Shown piece by piece: positions 1-6,838 of a stretch of DNA of 64,000 nucleotides. The notes under the pieces are model-generated. The model was not told the DNA's origin. It ran no database searches and saw only the letters and a program-made list of their open reading frames with translations. Numbering within the stretch: the stretch's first letter is position 1; every line of letters begins with the position of its first letter. The DNA lies in NCBI RefSeq assembly GCF_031458175.1, contig NZ_JAVDXX010000001.1, positions 1,674,001 through 1,738,000 of the forward strand, given 5' to 3'. Source of the stretch: Pseudoglutamicibacter albus (GTDB lineage: Bacteria > Actinomycetota > Actinomycetes > Actinomycetales > Micrococcaceae). Both the position numbers and the translations under genes were made by a program.

Positions 1-548
1 ATGTCCTTGATCATGAGCGCAACCAGATACACCGCAACAACCACGAGCGCGCCCGTGGTCATGAACTCGTACATGTTGCCCCACGGGACGCGCTGCGCTG
101 CGATCGAACGCGTCACCACAGCGGCCGCATGGATCGCGAACGAAAGCCACATCAAAGCGATAGCAACCCGAGCCAAGCGACGGGTTGGTGCTTTCTCGTC
201 ATAGTCCATGTCGTCATCGACGAGCTGACCATCCACCGTCGCGTTGCGGTGCCGGATACGGCCGGTTTCTTCCTTGTCTTCACGTTCGGCGAGCGCGACA
301 GACCCAGCGGAGCCCTTGTTTGCTGCCGCGGCGGCTAAGGCACGCTTCTCCTGCTTAACAAGGGACTTCTCGATGTCCTGAATCGTCTGGGAGGAACGCA
401 CCAAGTCGTAGGCGAACACCACGAACGTCACCGAGTATGCCATCGCCGCCAAAAGCATCAGCAGCTCGGAGGTTGAACCCAAAGAAAGGTTCAACTCCCC
501 TTTAGGGGTATACGCGGGGAGATAAGAAAACATAGTCGTCACAGTCAT
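1..548 (-). CDS. ccsB: Cytochrome c biogenesis protein CcsB/ResC, N-terminal part (truncated by window edge)
   Basis: Membrane subunit of the system II (Ccs/Res) haem delivery and cytochrome c ligation machinery, working with ResB. About 182 residues are visible on the minus strand from the ATG at 546-548, preceded by the purine-rich CCGAGAGAACGG. Visible parts are a short N-terminus, a membrane segment near residues 25-45 (LLMLLAAMAYSVTFVVFAYD), a charged linker rich in Ala, Lys and Glu, a second segment near 120-140, and the start of the conserved core (GNMYEF). The WGXXWXWD haem motif would lie beyond the edge. It follows resB by 58 nt and ends the operon seen here. The order ResA-CcdA-ResB-CcsB is the main support. 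Confidence 0.9.
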   Translation of the reverse strand, partial: MTVTTMFSYLPAYTPKGELNLSLGSTSELLMLLAAMAYSVTFVVFAYDLVRSSQTIQDIEKSLVKQEKRALAAAAANKGSAGSVALAEREDKEETGRIRHRNATVDGQLVDDDMDYDEKAPTRRLARVAIALMWLSFAIHAAAVVTRSIAAQRVPWGNMYEFMTTGALVVVAVYLVALMIKD

Positions 549-606
549 CCGTTCTCTCGGTGATCAGCACCCTCACTCAGCCGCTGAAACGCCTCAGCTA
601 CTGCAT

Positions 607-2274
607 TCACTCAGCGAGCGTGTACCGGCCGGAAACAGCCTTCACCAACGCTTCCGCTTCAGTCTGCAGGCGCGGGTCTTCACCGCGCGCTAGGAGTGCA
701 TACTCAATTCTACGCTTGCCGGCCTCATCGGGGTCTGAAACCTTGAACCATACGCGGCGGCGCGGAATGAACAGAGAGGCCAATAGGCCGGCCACAGCGA
801 GCATCGAGAACCCGAGCAACCACGGCTTGCCCGGATCATGGTGGACCTCGATGCCGATGAACCTCTTCAGCCCATCAAACCGGATGGTCCCTTTACCTTC
901 CGGCAGCTTATATTCGCGGTTCTGCGGGTTCAGTCCCAGCACGATGCCGCCGGCCTCTAGTTTGCGGGAGTTCAGCTGGGTCATCTTCTCGGTTTTGAGC
1001 ACATACACGTTCTGCGGGGCGCCGGTCTCAAGGCCGAGGTCGCCATAGTAGGAGTCCAGGTTCAGGGATGGTGCGAGCGCTTCCGGGTCGCCTGAATAGG
1101 CAACCCCGTTCTCGCCCATCACCGTAGTTGGGAGGAAGAAACCCTGGAAACCCAGCTGGGTTGGCTTGGCGTCAGGGACCTTCAAAACCACGAGCGACAT
1201 GTAGGACGGGTCCTGTGGTTGGGCAACCACGGGGCCGGAGAATGCGACATTGCCTTCCCCGTCTGTCACGGTGATCATCGGGGCGTAACCGTTACCGAGC
1301 AAGTAAATGTCCGTTCCGGCTACGCGGAGCGGCTCATTGACTTTGAGCTTTTCGGTGACCCATTCGGCATCGGGGCTGTGGCGAACATCCAGGTTCGCTT
1401 CATAGTCGATCGGTTGCCCGTATTTGCCGTCCGCTCGTTCTTGGCGGTCAAACTGGATCTTGAAATCCTTGAGTTTCAGCTGGAACGGTTGCAGGTTTTC
1501 AGCTTTGAACCGTTGCCCGGGGGAGAACTGGTCATAGGCGATCAACGTGTTCGTGAACCCCTCCCCTTGCACGATGATGCGTTGCCCGTTGTATCCGAAC
1601 AGGCCACCTACCGCCACGGCGATCAGCACGCCGATCAGCGAGACGTGGAACGTGAGGTTGCCCCATTCGCGTAAGTAGCCGCGCTCAGCGGCAACCGAGA
1701 CCTGCCCCTTGTTTTCCTCTATGGAGGTCCGGTAGCGGCGTTTACGCAAGATGCTGCGCAGGGTTTGCGCGATCTCTTCGCTATCGCCTTGGTTGGCTTT
1801 AAGCTCGATGACGCCGTTGACTGGCATCCGGTTCAGACGGACTGGGGTGCGTGCTGGCGGGCGTACGGTTGCCCGTGCGTGTTGGCGGGCGCGCGGGATC
1901 ACGCAACCGATGAGGGAAACGAACAGCAGCAGGTAGATCGCTGAGAACCAAACGGATGTGAAGACGTCGAAGAGCTGAAGTTTGTCGAGGATGGGGCCTG
2001 CGACCTCGTGCTCTGCGATGTACTGGGCCACGCTCTGCGGGTCTTGGTTGCGCTGTGGGAACAGGGAGCCTGGAACCGCGGCTACCGCGAGCAGCATCAG
2101 CAAGACCATCGCGGTGCGCATGGTTGTCAGTTGTGTCCATGCCCACCGCATCATGCCGATCGGGCCGAGAGCTGGCGCCAACTGTTTCTGCTGCTTCGCT
2201 TGCTTCTTGGCCGTAGCTTTCTTCGTGGCGGCCTCGTTTGCCGCAGCTTTCTTCGCTGCATCCTTTTTGGTCAC
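607..2274 (-). CDS. resB: Cytochrome c biogenesis protein ResB
   Basis: System II cytochrome c maturation protein that forms the haem transport/ligation complex with CcsB. 555 aa, normal for actinobacterial ResB. After a Lys/Ala-rich cytoplasmic start there are membrane segments near residues 45-68, 105-125 and 205-230, a long extracytoplasmic domain, and a last segment near 468-488 (LLGFSMLAVAGLLASLFIP) followed by RRRVWFKV. The GTG start at 2274 overlaps the ccdA stop by 4 nt, so translation is probably coupled. It is the fourth gene of the operon that starts at the histidine phosphatase. Confidence 0.95.
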   Translation of the reverse strand: MTKKDAAKKAAANEAATKKATAKKQAKQQKQLAPALGPIGMMRWAWTQLTTMRTAMVLLMLLAVAAVPGSLFPQRNQDPQSVAQYIAEHEVAGPILDKLQLFDVFTSVWFSAIYLLLFVSLIGCVIPRARQHARATVRPPARTPVRLNRMPVNGVIELKANQGDSEEIAQTLRSILRKRRYRTSIEENKGQVSVAAERGYLREWGNLTFHVSLIGVLIAVAVGGLFGYNGQRIIVQGEGFTNTLIAYDQFSPGQRFKAENLQPFQLKLKDFKIQFDRQERADGKYGQPIDYEANLDVRHSPDAEWVTEKLKVNEPLRVAGTDIYLLGNGYAPMITVTDGEGNVAFSGPVVAQPQDPSYMSLVVLKVPDAKPTQLGFQGFFLPTTVMGENGVAYSGDPEALAPSLNLDSYYGDLGLETGAPQNVYVLKTEKMTQLNSRKLEAGGIVLGLNPQNREYKLPEGKGTIRFDGLKRFIGIEVHHDPGKPWLLGFSMLAVAGLLASLFIPRRRVWFKVSDPDEAGKRRIEYALLARGEDPRLQTEAEALVKAVSGRYTLAE

Positions 2275-3095
2275 AGCGGCAACCTCACTTCGTTAGCGAA
2301 CCAGTTTTGCAGTTCGGTAATCCACGTGTTCCACAAGCCTGAGGCCATCACTATCCCTAGGAGTATCAGAATCACGCCGCCGGTACGCATCACGGCGAGT
2401 TGGTGTTTGCGGAAGAAGGACACCGCACGGGTGACTTTGGAGAGGCCGAGCGCAACGAGCAGGAACGGGATGCCTAGCCCGAGGCAGTACACGAATGTGA
2501 TCAGCGCGCCTCGGGGGACGTTCGCGTTGGGTCCGGTTGTCAGGGCTAGTGCGGCAGCCAGGGTGGGGCCCATGCAGGGTGCCCAGCCGAGTGCGAACGT
2601 CATCCCTAGAAGGGGTGCACCCCATAGCCCGGCGGGTGGGCGTTTGGTGATGCGGCGTTCGCGTTGCATGAAGCCGAAGCCGCCCATGAACACAACACCC
2701 AGCAGGGCGACAATAACGCCGAGCGCTTGGGTGACCCATTGGCCTTCGTGCATCATCCAGATGTAGGCGCGCGTGAACACGGCCCCGATTAGCACGAACA
2801 CTACGGAGAAACCCAGCACGAACAGGCCGATGCCTGCGAAGACGCGGCCGCGTTTGTGTTGGTTGAGTTCCATGCCAGTCAGCCCGGTCACGTACCCCAT
2901 GTATCCAGGCAGAAGCGGTAGCACGCACGGGGAAAGGAATGAGATGAGGCCTGCGAGTGCGGCTATGGGTAGCGCAACCAGTAGCGAGCCGTCGGCGATC
3001 GATGCGGCTGCTTGGTTACCTGCTGTTGATGCGGCCGTTGTTGCCGTGACCGCGGTTGCTGGGACTGCTGTTGCCGCCAGTGCGGTGTTGATCAT
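2271..3095 (-). CDS. ccdA: CcdA-type thiol-disulfide membrane transporter
   Basis: Carries reducing equivalents across the membrane to the thioredoxin-like ResA so that apocytochrome c cysteines are reduced for haem attachment. 274 aa; an Ala/Thr-rich N-terminus then about six membrane helices. The family signature LSPCVLPLLPGYMGYVTG lies near residues 54-71 and holds the first redox cysteine. The second is in GWAPCMGPTLAAA, near residues 170-182. The ATG overlaps the ResA-like stop by 4 nt and its stop overlaps the resB start. Family and operon agree. Confidence 0.95.
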   Translation of the reverse strand: MINTALAATAVPATAVTATTAASTAGNQAAASIADGSLLVALPIAALAGLISFLSPCVLPLLPGYMGYVTGLTGMELNQHKRGRVFAGIGLFVLGFSVVFVLIGAVFTRAYIWMMHEGQWVTQALGVIVALLGVVFMGGFGFMQRERRITKRPPAGLWGAPLLGMTFALGWAPCMGPTLAAALALTTGPNANVPRGALITFVYCLGLGIPFLLVALGLSKVTRAVSFFRKHQLAVMRTGGVILILLGIVMASGLWNTWITELQNWFANEVRLPL

Positions 3096-3742
3096 GTGGC
3101 GTCTGCGGGGGTCTCTTGCGCGGTTTTGATCAGCGCGCGCAGCGTGGATTCTTCAACAACGCCCAGCACCCGTGCCGATACGCGGCGGTTTGGGTCTAGT
3201 ACGAGTGTTGTGGGCACCGCTTGCGGCGGAACGTATTGGGATAGCGCGAGCAGTACGCCGCCATCGAGGTCGCAGACGGATTCGTACGGGATTTTGAAGG
3301 TTTTATCGAACGCTTCTGCGGCGGCTCTTTCGTCGCGTACGTTGATGCCGAGGAAGGTCACGCCTTTGTTCTTGAATTCGTCTGCCACGGCTTTCAGTGC
3401 TGGGGCTTCCACGCGGCACGGGGAGCACGCAGCGTACCAGAAGTTCAAAACCAGCACGTCGCCTTCCGCGTACGTTGCGGCGTCGATGTCTGTTCCGTTG
3501 AAGGTTGTGCCGGTGAATTCGACTGCTTCGCCGCGGTCTTCGGGTGCGTATTCGCTCACGGAGCCGTCGCCAGCAACATAGCCTTTCCCGCTTCCTTCTT
3601 TGTTTTGGTTGGCGAGGTCGCTGGATTCGGTGGAGCATGCGGCGAGCCCTGCGGCTGCTGTTGCGAGCATGAGCCCGAGTACGGCGCGGCGGCCGTAGCG
3701 GGGGTTCGGGGTGTGTGGAGCGTTCATTCCGGTGTGATTCAT
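3092..3742 (-). CDS. Thioredoxin-like lipoprotein, ResA/TlpA type
   Basis: Extracytoplasmic thiol reductase expected to keep apocytochrome c cysteines reduced, fed by CcdA. 216 aa. A lipoprotein signal is visible: basic start, hydrophobic stretch, lipobox LAAC near residues 33-36. The redox motif is CSPC inside FWYAACSPCRVEAP, near residues 101-114, and the cis-proline region PPQAVPTTLV lies near 176. It starts 3 nt after the histidine phosphatase gene ends (minus strand) and overlaps ccdA by 4 nt. The ATG at 3742 is used; a second ATG lies five codons inside. Confidence 0.93.
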   Translation of the reverse strand: MNHTGMNAPHTPNPRYGRRAVLGLMLATAAAGLAACSTESSDLANQNKEGSGKGYVAGDGSVSEYAPEDRGEAVEFTGTTFNGTDIDAATYAEGDVLVLNFWYAACSPCRVEAPALKAVADEFKNKGVTFLGINVRDERAAAEAFDKTFKIPYESVCDLDGGVLLALSQYVPPQAVPTTLVLDPNRRVSARVLGVVEESTLRALIKTAQETPADAT

Positions 3743-3745
3743 GGT

Positions 3746-4414
3746 TTATGCCCCTGGAACGTTGACGGTTCCTGGGAGGAGTTCTGCTGCTGGCTCTGAA
3801 TAGGTGAGGTCTACGGCGGCACCGTTGCGGTCGAAAGAGATGGAGGTGACCGAGGCCAGAGTGCATTCGCGGCGGAATGCGTTGAACGCGAGTGAGCGGC
3901 CTTCGGTTGCTAGCCGGGTGACCCAGATGGGTAGCTGGTGGGATACGACCACGATGTTGGCGCCGGGCCCGTGTTGTTGGATTGCATAGTCACGGTGTTT
4001 GCTGATGGCTTGGGCCATGCGAGTGGCTTGGTGGGCGTAGGGCTCTCCCCACGATGGTGTCAGTGGGTTGCGTACGAGCGGCCAGAGGCGTGGCGTTGAG
4101 AGCAGGGTGTCCTTAATGTTGCTGTATCCCTCGAGTTGGGATTCGGCTTCGATGACTCCTGGTTCGGTTGTGATGGGTAGGCCGAGTGCTTGTGCGATGG
4201 GGGCCGCGGTTTGTTGCGCGCGGATCAGTGGTGAGCTGATGAGCGAGACGAGGTTGGTTCCGTGTTCTTTTTGTTCCGCGAAGTGTTCGGCGACCAGGCG
4301 GGCCATGTTGTGACCGCGTTGTGAAAGTTCGTATCCGGGCAGGCGCCCGTAGAGCACGCGGTGAGGGTTTTCGACTTCACCATGGCGGACAAGGTGGACA
4401 ACAGCATGGGACAT
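3746..4414 (-). CDS. Histidine phosphatase family protein (phosphoglycerate mutase-like)
   Basis: Phosphatase of the branch-1 histidine phosphatase superfamily; substrate not predictable. The catalytic motif is LVRHGE at the N-terminus (phospho-acceptor His), and the second His is in VSHQLPI in the C-terminal third. About 222 aa. The ATG at 4414 (MSHAVVHLVRHGE) is chosen because GGGAATT precedes it; an in-frame ATG three codons upstream (4423) is possible. It is the first gene of the cytochrome c maturation operon. This neighbour is common in actinobacteria, but a direct role in haem ligation is not shown. Confidence 0.88.
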   Translation of the reverse strand: MSHAVVHLVRHGEVENPHRVLYGRLPGYELSQRGHNMARLVAEHFAEQKEHGTNLVSLISSPLIRAQQTAAPIAQALGLPITTEPGVIEAESQLEGYSNIKDTLLSTPRLWPLVRNPLTPSWGEPYAHQATRMAQAISKHRDYAIQQHGPGANIVVVSHQLPIWVTRLATEGRSLAFNAFRRECTLASVTSISFDRNGAAVDLTYSEPAAELLPGTVNVPGA

Positions 4415-4541
4415 AATTCCCATTGTCTCAGAGGGAACGCTCAGGTGGAGATTCAGGGAACGCTCAGGTTGTTTTTCTTAGCTCTCCAGGGCTTGAAGCT
4501 CTCCTCCAGGTGGACAGGTGAGCTTCACCGAGCTAAAGTAG

Positions 4542-4568
4542 TTGATATATCAATAGTTGATCTATCAA
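4542..4568. promoter_or_regulatory. Tandem palindromic operator upstream of yceI
   Basis: Two near-identical perfect palindromes, TTGATATATCAA (4542-4553) and TTGATCTATCAA (4557-4568), repeat with a 15-bp period, 46 bp before the YceI start codon. They resemble MarR-type operators. No MarR gene is adjacent, so the regulator is unknown. The same gap holds the 5' end of the divergent cytochrome c operon, so one protein could act on both. Confidence 0.6.
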
Positions 4569-4614
4569 GTTCTGTTTGGTCTTCTGAACTCGAACTTATG
4601 AAGGAGAGGCCGCC

Positions 4615-5166
4615 ATGAGCGCACTTCCATTGAACCTGACACCTGGCACCTGGAATCTGGATGCTGCACACACTGAGATTGGTTTCTCGGTTCGCCACGC
4701 GGCAATCGCCCGCACGCATGGCCGCTTCACCGCCGATTCCGGTGTGCTGACCGTGGGTGAGAGCTTGGAAGACACCAAGCTAGAAGTAACCCTCGATGTC
4801 GCTTCTGTTAACACGTCAAACGAGGGCCGTGACGAACACTTACGTTCTGCCGACTTCTTTGACACGGCAACCCATCCGAAGGCTCACTTCGTTTCCACGA
4901 AGATCAGCGGCGAGGGTAGCGCCTTGACCGTTGATGGCGAGTTCACTCTCCGCGGCACCACCAAGCCTTTGACTCTTGAGGTTGAATTCGCCGGCGTGGT
5001 AACTGATCCGATGGGCGCTACCCGTTGCGGTGGCGAGGCGACCGCGGAGCTGAGCCGTAAGGAATTCGGTTTGACGTGGAATGCCGCACTCGAAACCGGC
5101 GGCGTCATGGTTGGAGACAAGGTCCGCCTACAGATCGATGCGGAGTTCATCAAAGACAACGCATAG
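4615..5166 (+). CDS. YceI family protein
   Basis: Lipocalin-like beta-barrel protein of the YceI family, members of which bind isoprenoid or other amphipathic lipids. 183 aa with no signal peptide, so probably cytoplasmic. The family pattern is clear: WNLDAAHTEIGFSVRHAAIA near residues 11-30, ADFFDTATHPKAHF near 80-93, GEFTLRGTTKPL near 107-118, and FGLTWN near 150. A strong ribosome site (AAGGAGAGG) precedes the ATG. It stands alone, divergent from the cytochrome c operon, behind two palindromic operators. Confidence 0.92.
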   Translation: MSALPLNLTPGTWNLDAAHTEIGFSVRHAAIARTHGRFTADSGVLTVGESLEDTKLEVTLDVASVNTSNEGRDEHLRSADFFDTATHPKAHFVSTKISGEGSALTVDGEFTLRGTTKPLTLEVEFAGVVTDPMGATRCGGEATAELSRKEFGLTWNAALETGGVMVGDKVRLQIDAEFIKDNA

Positions 5167-5228
5167 TCCAACAGCTGCGCATATGCCGTAACTGCGGCGT
5201 TTTTGCCTCGAGAGTTACGGAAGGTTCA

Positions 5229-5275
5229 AGGGGTTTCGCTCATACCAGTAGCATGGAGGTATGAGCGAAACCCCT
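5229..5275. repeat. Perfect 17-bp inverted repeat across ribosome site and start codon
   Basis: AGGGGTTTCGCTCATAC (5229-5245) and GTATGAGCGAAACCCCT (5259-5275) are exact reverse complements separated by 13 nt. The ribosome site (GGAGGT) lies at the loop/stem edge and the ATG at 5261 lies inside the right arm. In mRNA, start codon and ribosome site would be folded into a long stem. There is no U-tract, so it does not look like a plain terminator. Confidence 0.85.
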
Positions 5276-6040
5276 GACGTTAACCGAAGTAGCAATCCTG
5301 AGGGACCCGCTGGCGGCACCCCGGATGAGCCTCGCTACGGAGTCCGGCGCGAGGATGTTCCTCCGGGCAGTTATCCCCCACCGGTGAATCCGCAGCAGCC
5401 TATGCCTGAGCAGAGTGCGTCTGAGCCGCGGCAGGGTAACTACAACGCTATGAACGGCTGGGATTCGAATCCGCAACCTGGCTGGGGGCAACCAGGTTCC
5501 GGTTATGACCAGAACGGCTGGCCGGTCAACAACTCTTGGCAACAACAGCAGCAGCCGATGCGCCGGCCCGGACTCATGATCGCCGGTTGTGTGCTCGCGT
5601 GGGTTTTGTCCGCGCTCGGTCTTCTTTCAAGCTTCGGTCTGTTTATGGTTTCGAATCTCTCGCCGCAACAGCTTGAACGCGTCCTCGTTGAGGAGATGCC
5701 GGCGGAGCTGATTGATGAGTTCCACCGCAGTGTGGACAGTATGGGTGGCTTCGATGCCTTGTCAGGGCTGATGCGCGGATTGGGTATCGGGCTCCTCGTG
5801 TTTTGCGCGCTGCTTTCTGTTGCCGCGATTTTCATTATCACTGGCTCCAACGCGTGGCGCATCGTCGGGGTGATCTTGGCTACAGTAGCTGGAGTCTTGG
5901 CTCTTTTCGGCTTCACAGAAAATCCACTTGTGGCCATCCTGTGGCTCGCGGCGACCGTCATCATGGTTGTTGGGTGGACTACCCCGGCAACAAACACGTG
6001 GATCCGGCATCAGACCCAACTTAAACGTTCACGCCGCTAG
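5261..6040 (+). CDS. DUF4064-like membrane protein with Pro/Gln-rich cytoplasmic N-terminus
   Basis: Function unknown. 259 aa. The first ~105 residues are disordered and rich in Pro, Gln, Asn and Gly, with WGQPGSGYDQNGWP. Then come about four hydrophobic segments, near 108-130, 170-193, 196-214 and 217-235. An amphipathic stretch between the first two (LSPQQLERVLVEEMPAELID) resembles the matching stretch in the paralogues at 6075 and 11848. The layout fits DUF4064-type proteins; I did not verify the family. The start overlaps the inverted repeat described above. The next gene is a paralogue in the same direction 34 nt later, so they may be co-transcribed. Confidence 0.75.
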   Translation: MSETPDVNRSSNPEGPAGGTPDEPRYGVRREDVPPGSYPPPVNPQQPMPEQSASEPRQGNYNAMNGWDSNPQPGWGQPGSGYDQNGWPVNNSWQQQQQPMRRPGLMIAGCVLAWVLSALGLLSSFGLFMVSNLSPQQLERVLVEEMPAELIDEFHRSVDSMGGFDALSGLMRGLGIGLLVFCALLSVAAIFIITGSNAWRIVGVILATVAGVLALFGFTENPLVAILWLAATVIMVVGWTTPATNTWIRHQTQLKRSRR

Positions 6041-6074
6041 ACAACGTTCTTCGGAACCGGAGCTTTGAGAAAAC

Positions 6075-6758
6075 ATGACGAACACACCTGACACTCCTAA
6101 CTCCTCTGACCCGTACGGTGAACGCCAACCGCACATGCCGAATCAGGTGCCGCCTGCTCAGCATGCCCAGTATGTTCCGCAGGATCCGCATATGTACCAG
6201 GCGCATCAGGGTGCGTATGCTCCGCAGGGGCCTGGCTGGGGGAATTATTCGAGTGACTCGATTCCGTCTAGCCCGCCTAAACGCCCTGCGAGTGTTGTGA
6301 TCGCTTCGATCGCTGCGTGGATTTGGGGCGCTTTCTATGTCGTGGCCAGCATTGCAATCTTCGTTTACGCGAGTTCCGCAAGCTACTCGGCTTTGGAGCA
6401 CCTAACGAAGGATGAAAACATACTGGAAGCGGCGAGGCGGGGTATTTCTGCCGAGCAGTTCTTGGAGAGTATTAGGATCATGCTGTTTATCGGCTCCGCT
6501 TTTAGTATTGTCACCGCTTTGTTCGCGTTGATCACTGGCGTGCTGGCTTTCAAGGGCAGCAACGGTTGGCGAATTTTCGGCATTGTCGCCACCTCACTCA
6601 TGTTGCTTCCGTTCATTGCTACCACGATTCGGGATCCACACATAGTCTGGTTGCTATTTGGAATCCTGCCGCTTACTTCTCTTATCTGTTGGTCGGTTTC
6701 CGGTTCTTGGTATCGGGCGGTCAAGGACTATAAACGGTTGAGCCTCTACCGTCACTGA
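6075..6758 (+). CDS. DUF4064-like membrane protein, cassette copy 1
   Basis: Function unknown. 227 aa: Pro/Gln/Met-rich cytoplasmic N-terminus (MYQAHQGAYAPQGPGWGNYS) followed by four hydrophobic segments near residues 75-98, 135-158, 162-180 and 186-205, ending in a short basic tail. From residue 12 on it is very similar to the truncated copy at 11848-12601, but lacks 33 codons present there between two CAA codons (in-frame difference of 99 bp). It is convergent with the FtsX-like gene, separated by a strong hairpin. Being conserved in both cassette copies suggests a role linked to the transporter, for example an accessory or immunity protein (inference). Confidence 0.75.
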   Translation: MTNTPDTPNSSDPYGERQPHMPNQVPPAQHAQYVPQDPHMYQAHQGAYAPQGPGWGNYSSDSIPSSPPKRPASVVIASIAAWIWGAFYVVASIAIFVYASSASYSALEHLTKDENILEAARRGISAEQFLESIRIMLFIGSAFSIVTALFALITGVLAFKGSNGWRIFGIVATSLMLLPFIATTIRDPHIVWLLFGILPLTSLICWSVSGSWYRAVKDYKRLSLYRH

Positions 6759-6777
6759 GAGCGTTGAGAAGGTTAAT

Positions 6778-6828
6778 CGATGGGTGGCGTTCCCCCGAAC
6801 TAGAGGTGGCACGCCACCCATCGTTTTT
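6778..6828. terminator. Bidirectional terminator between DUF4064-like and FtsX-like genes (copy 1)
   Basis: CGATGGGTGGCGT (6778-6790) and ACGCCACCCATCG (6811-6823) form a perfect 13-bp stem followed by TTTTT. An outer stem GAAGGTT/AACCTTC extends it. It lies between two convergent genes and is repeated at 12621. Confidence 0.9.
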
Positions 6829-6838
6829 GGGTCAACCT

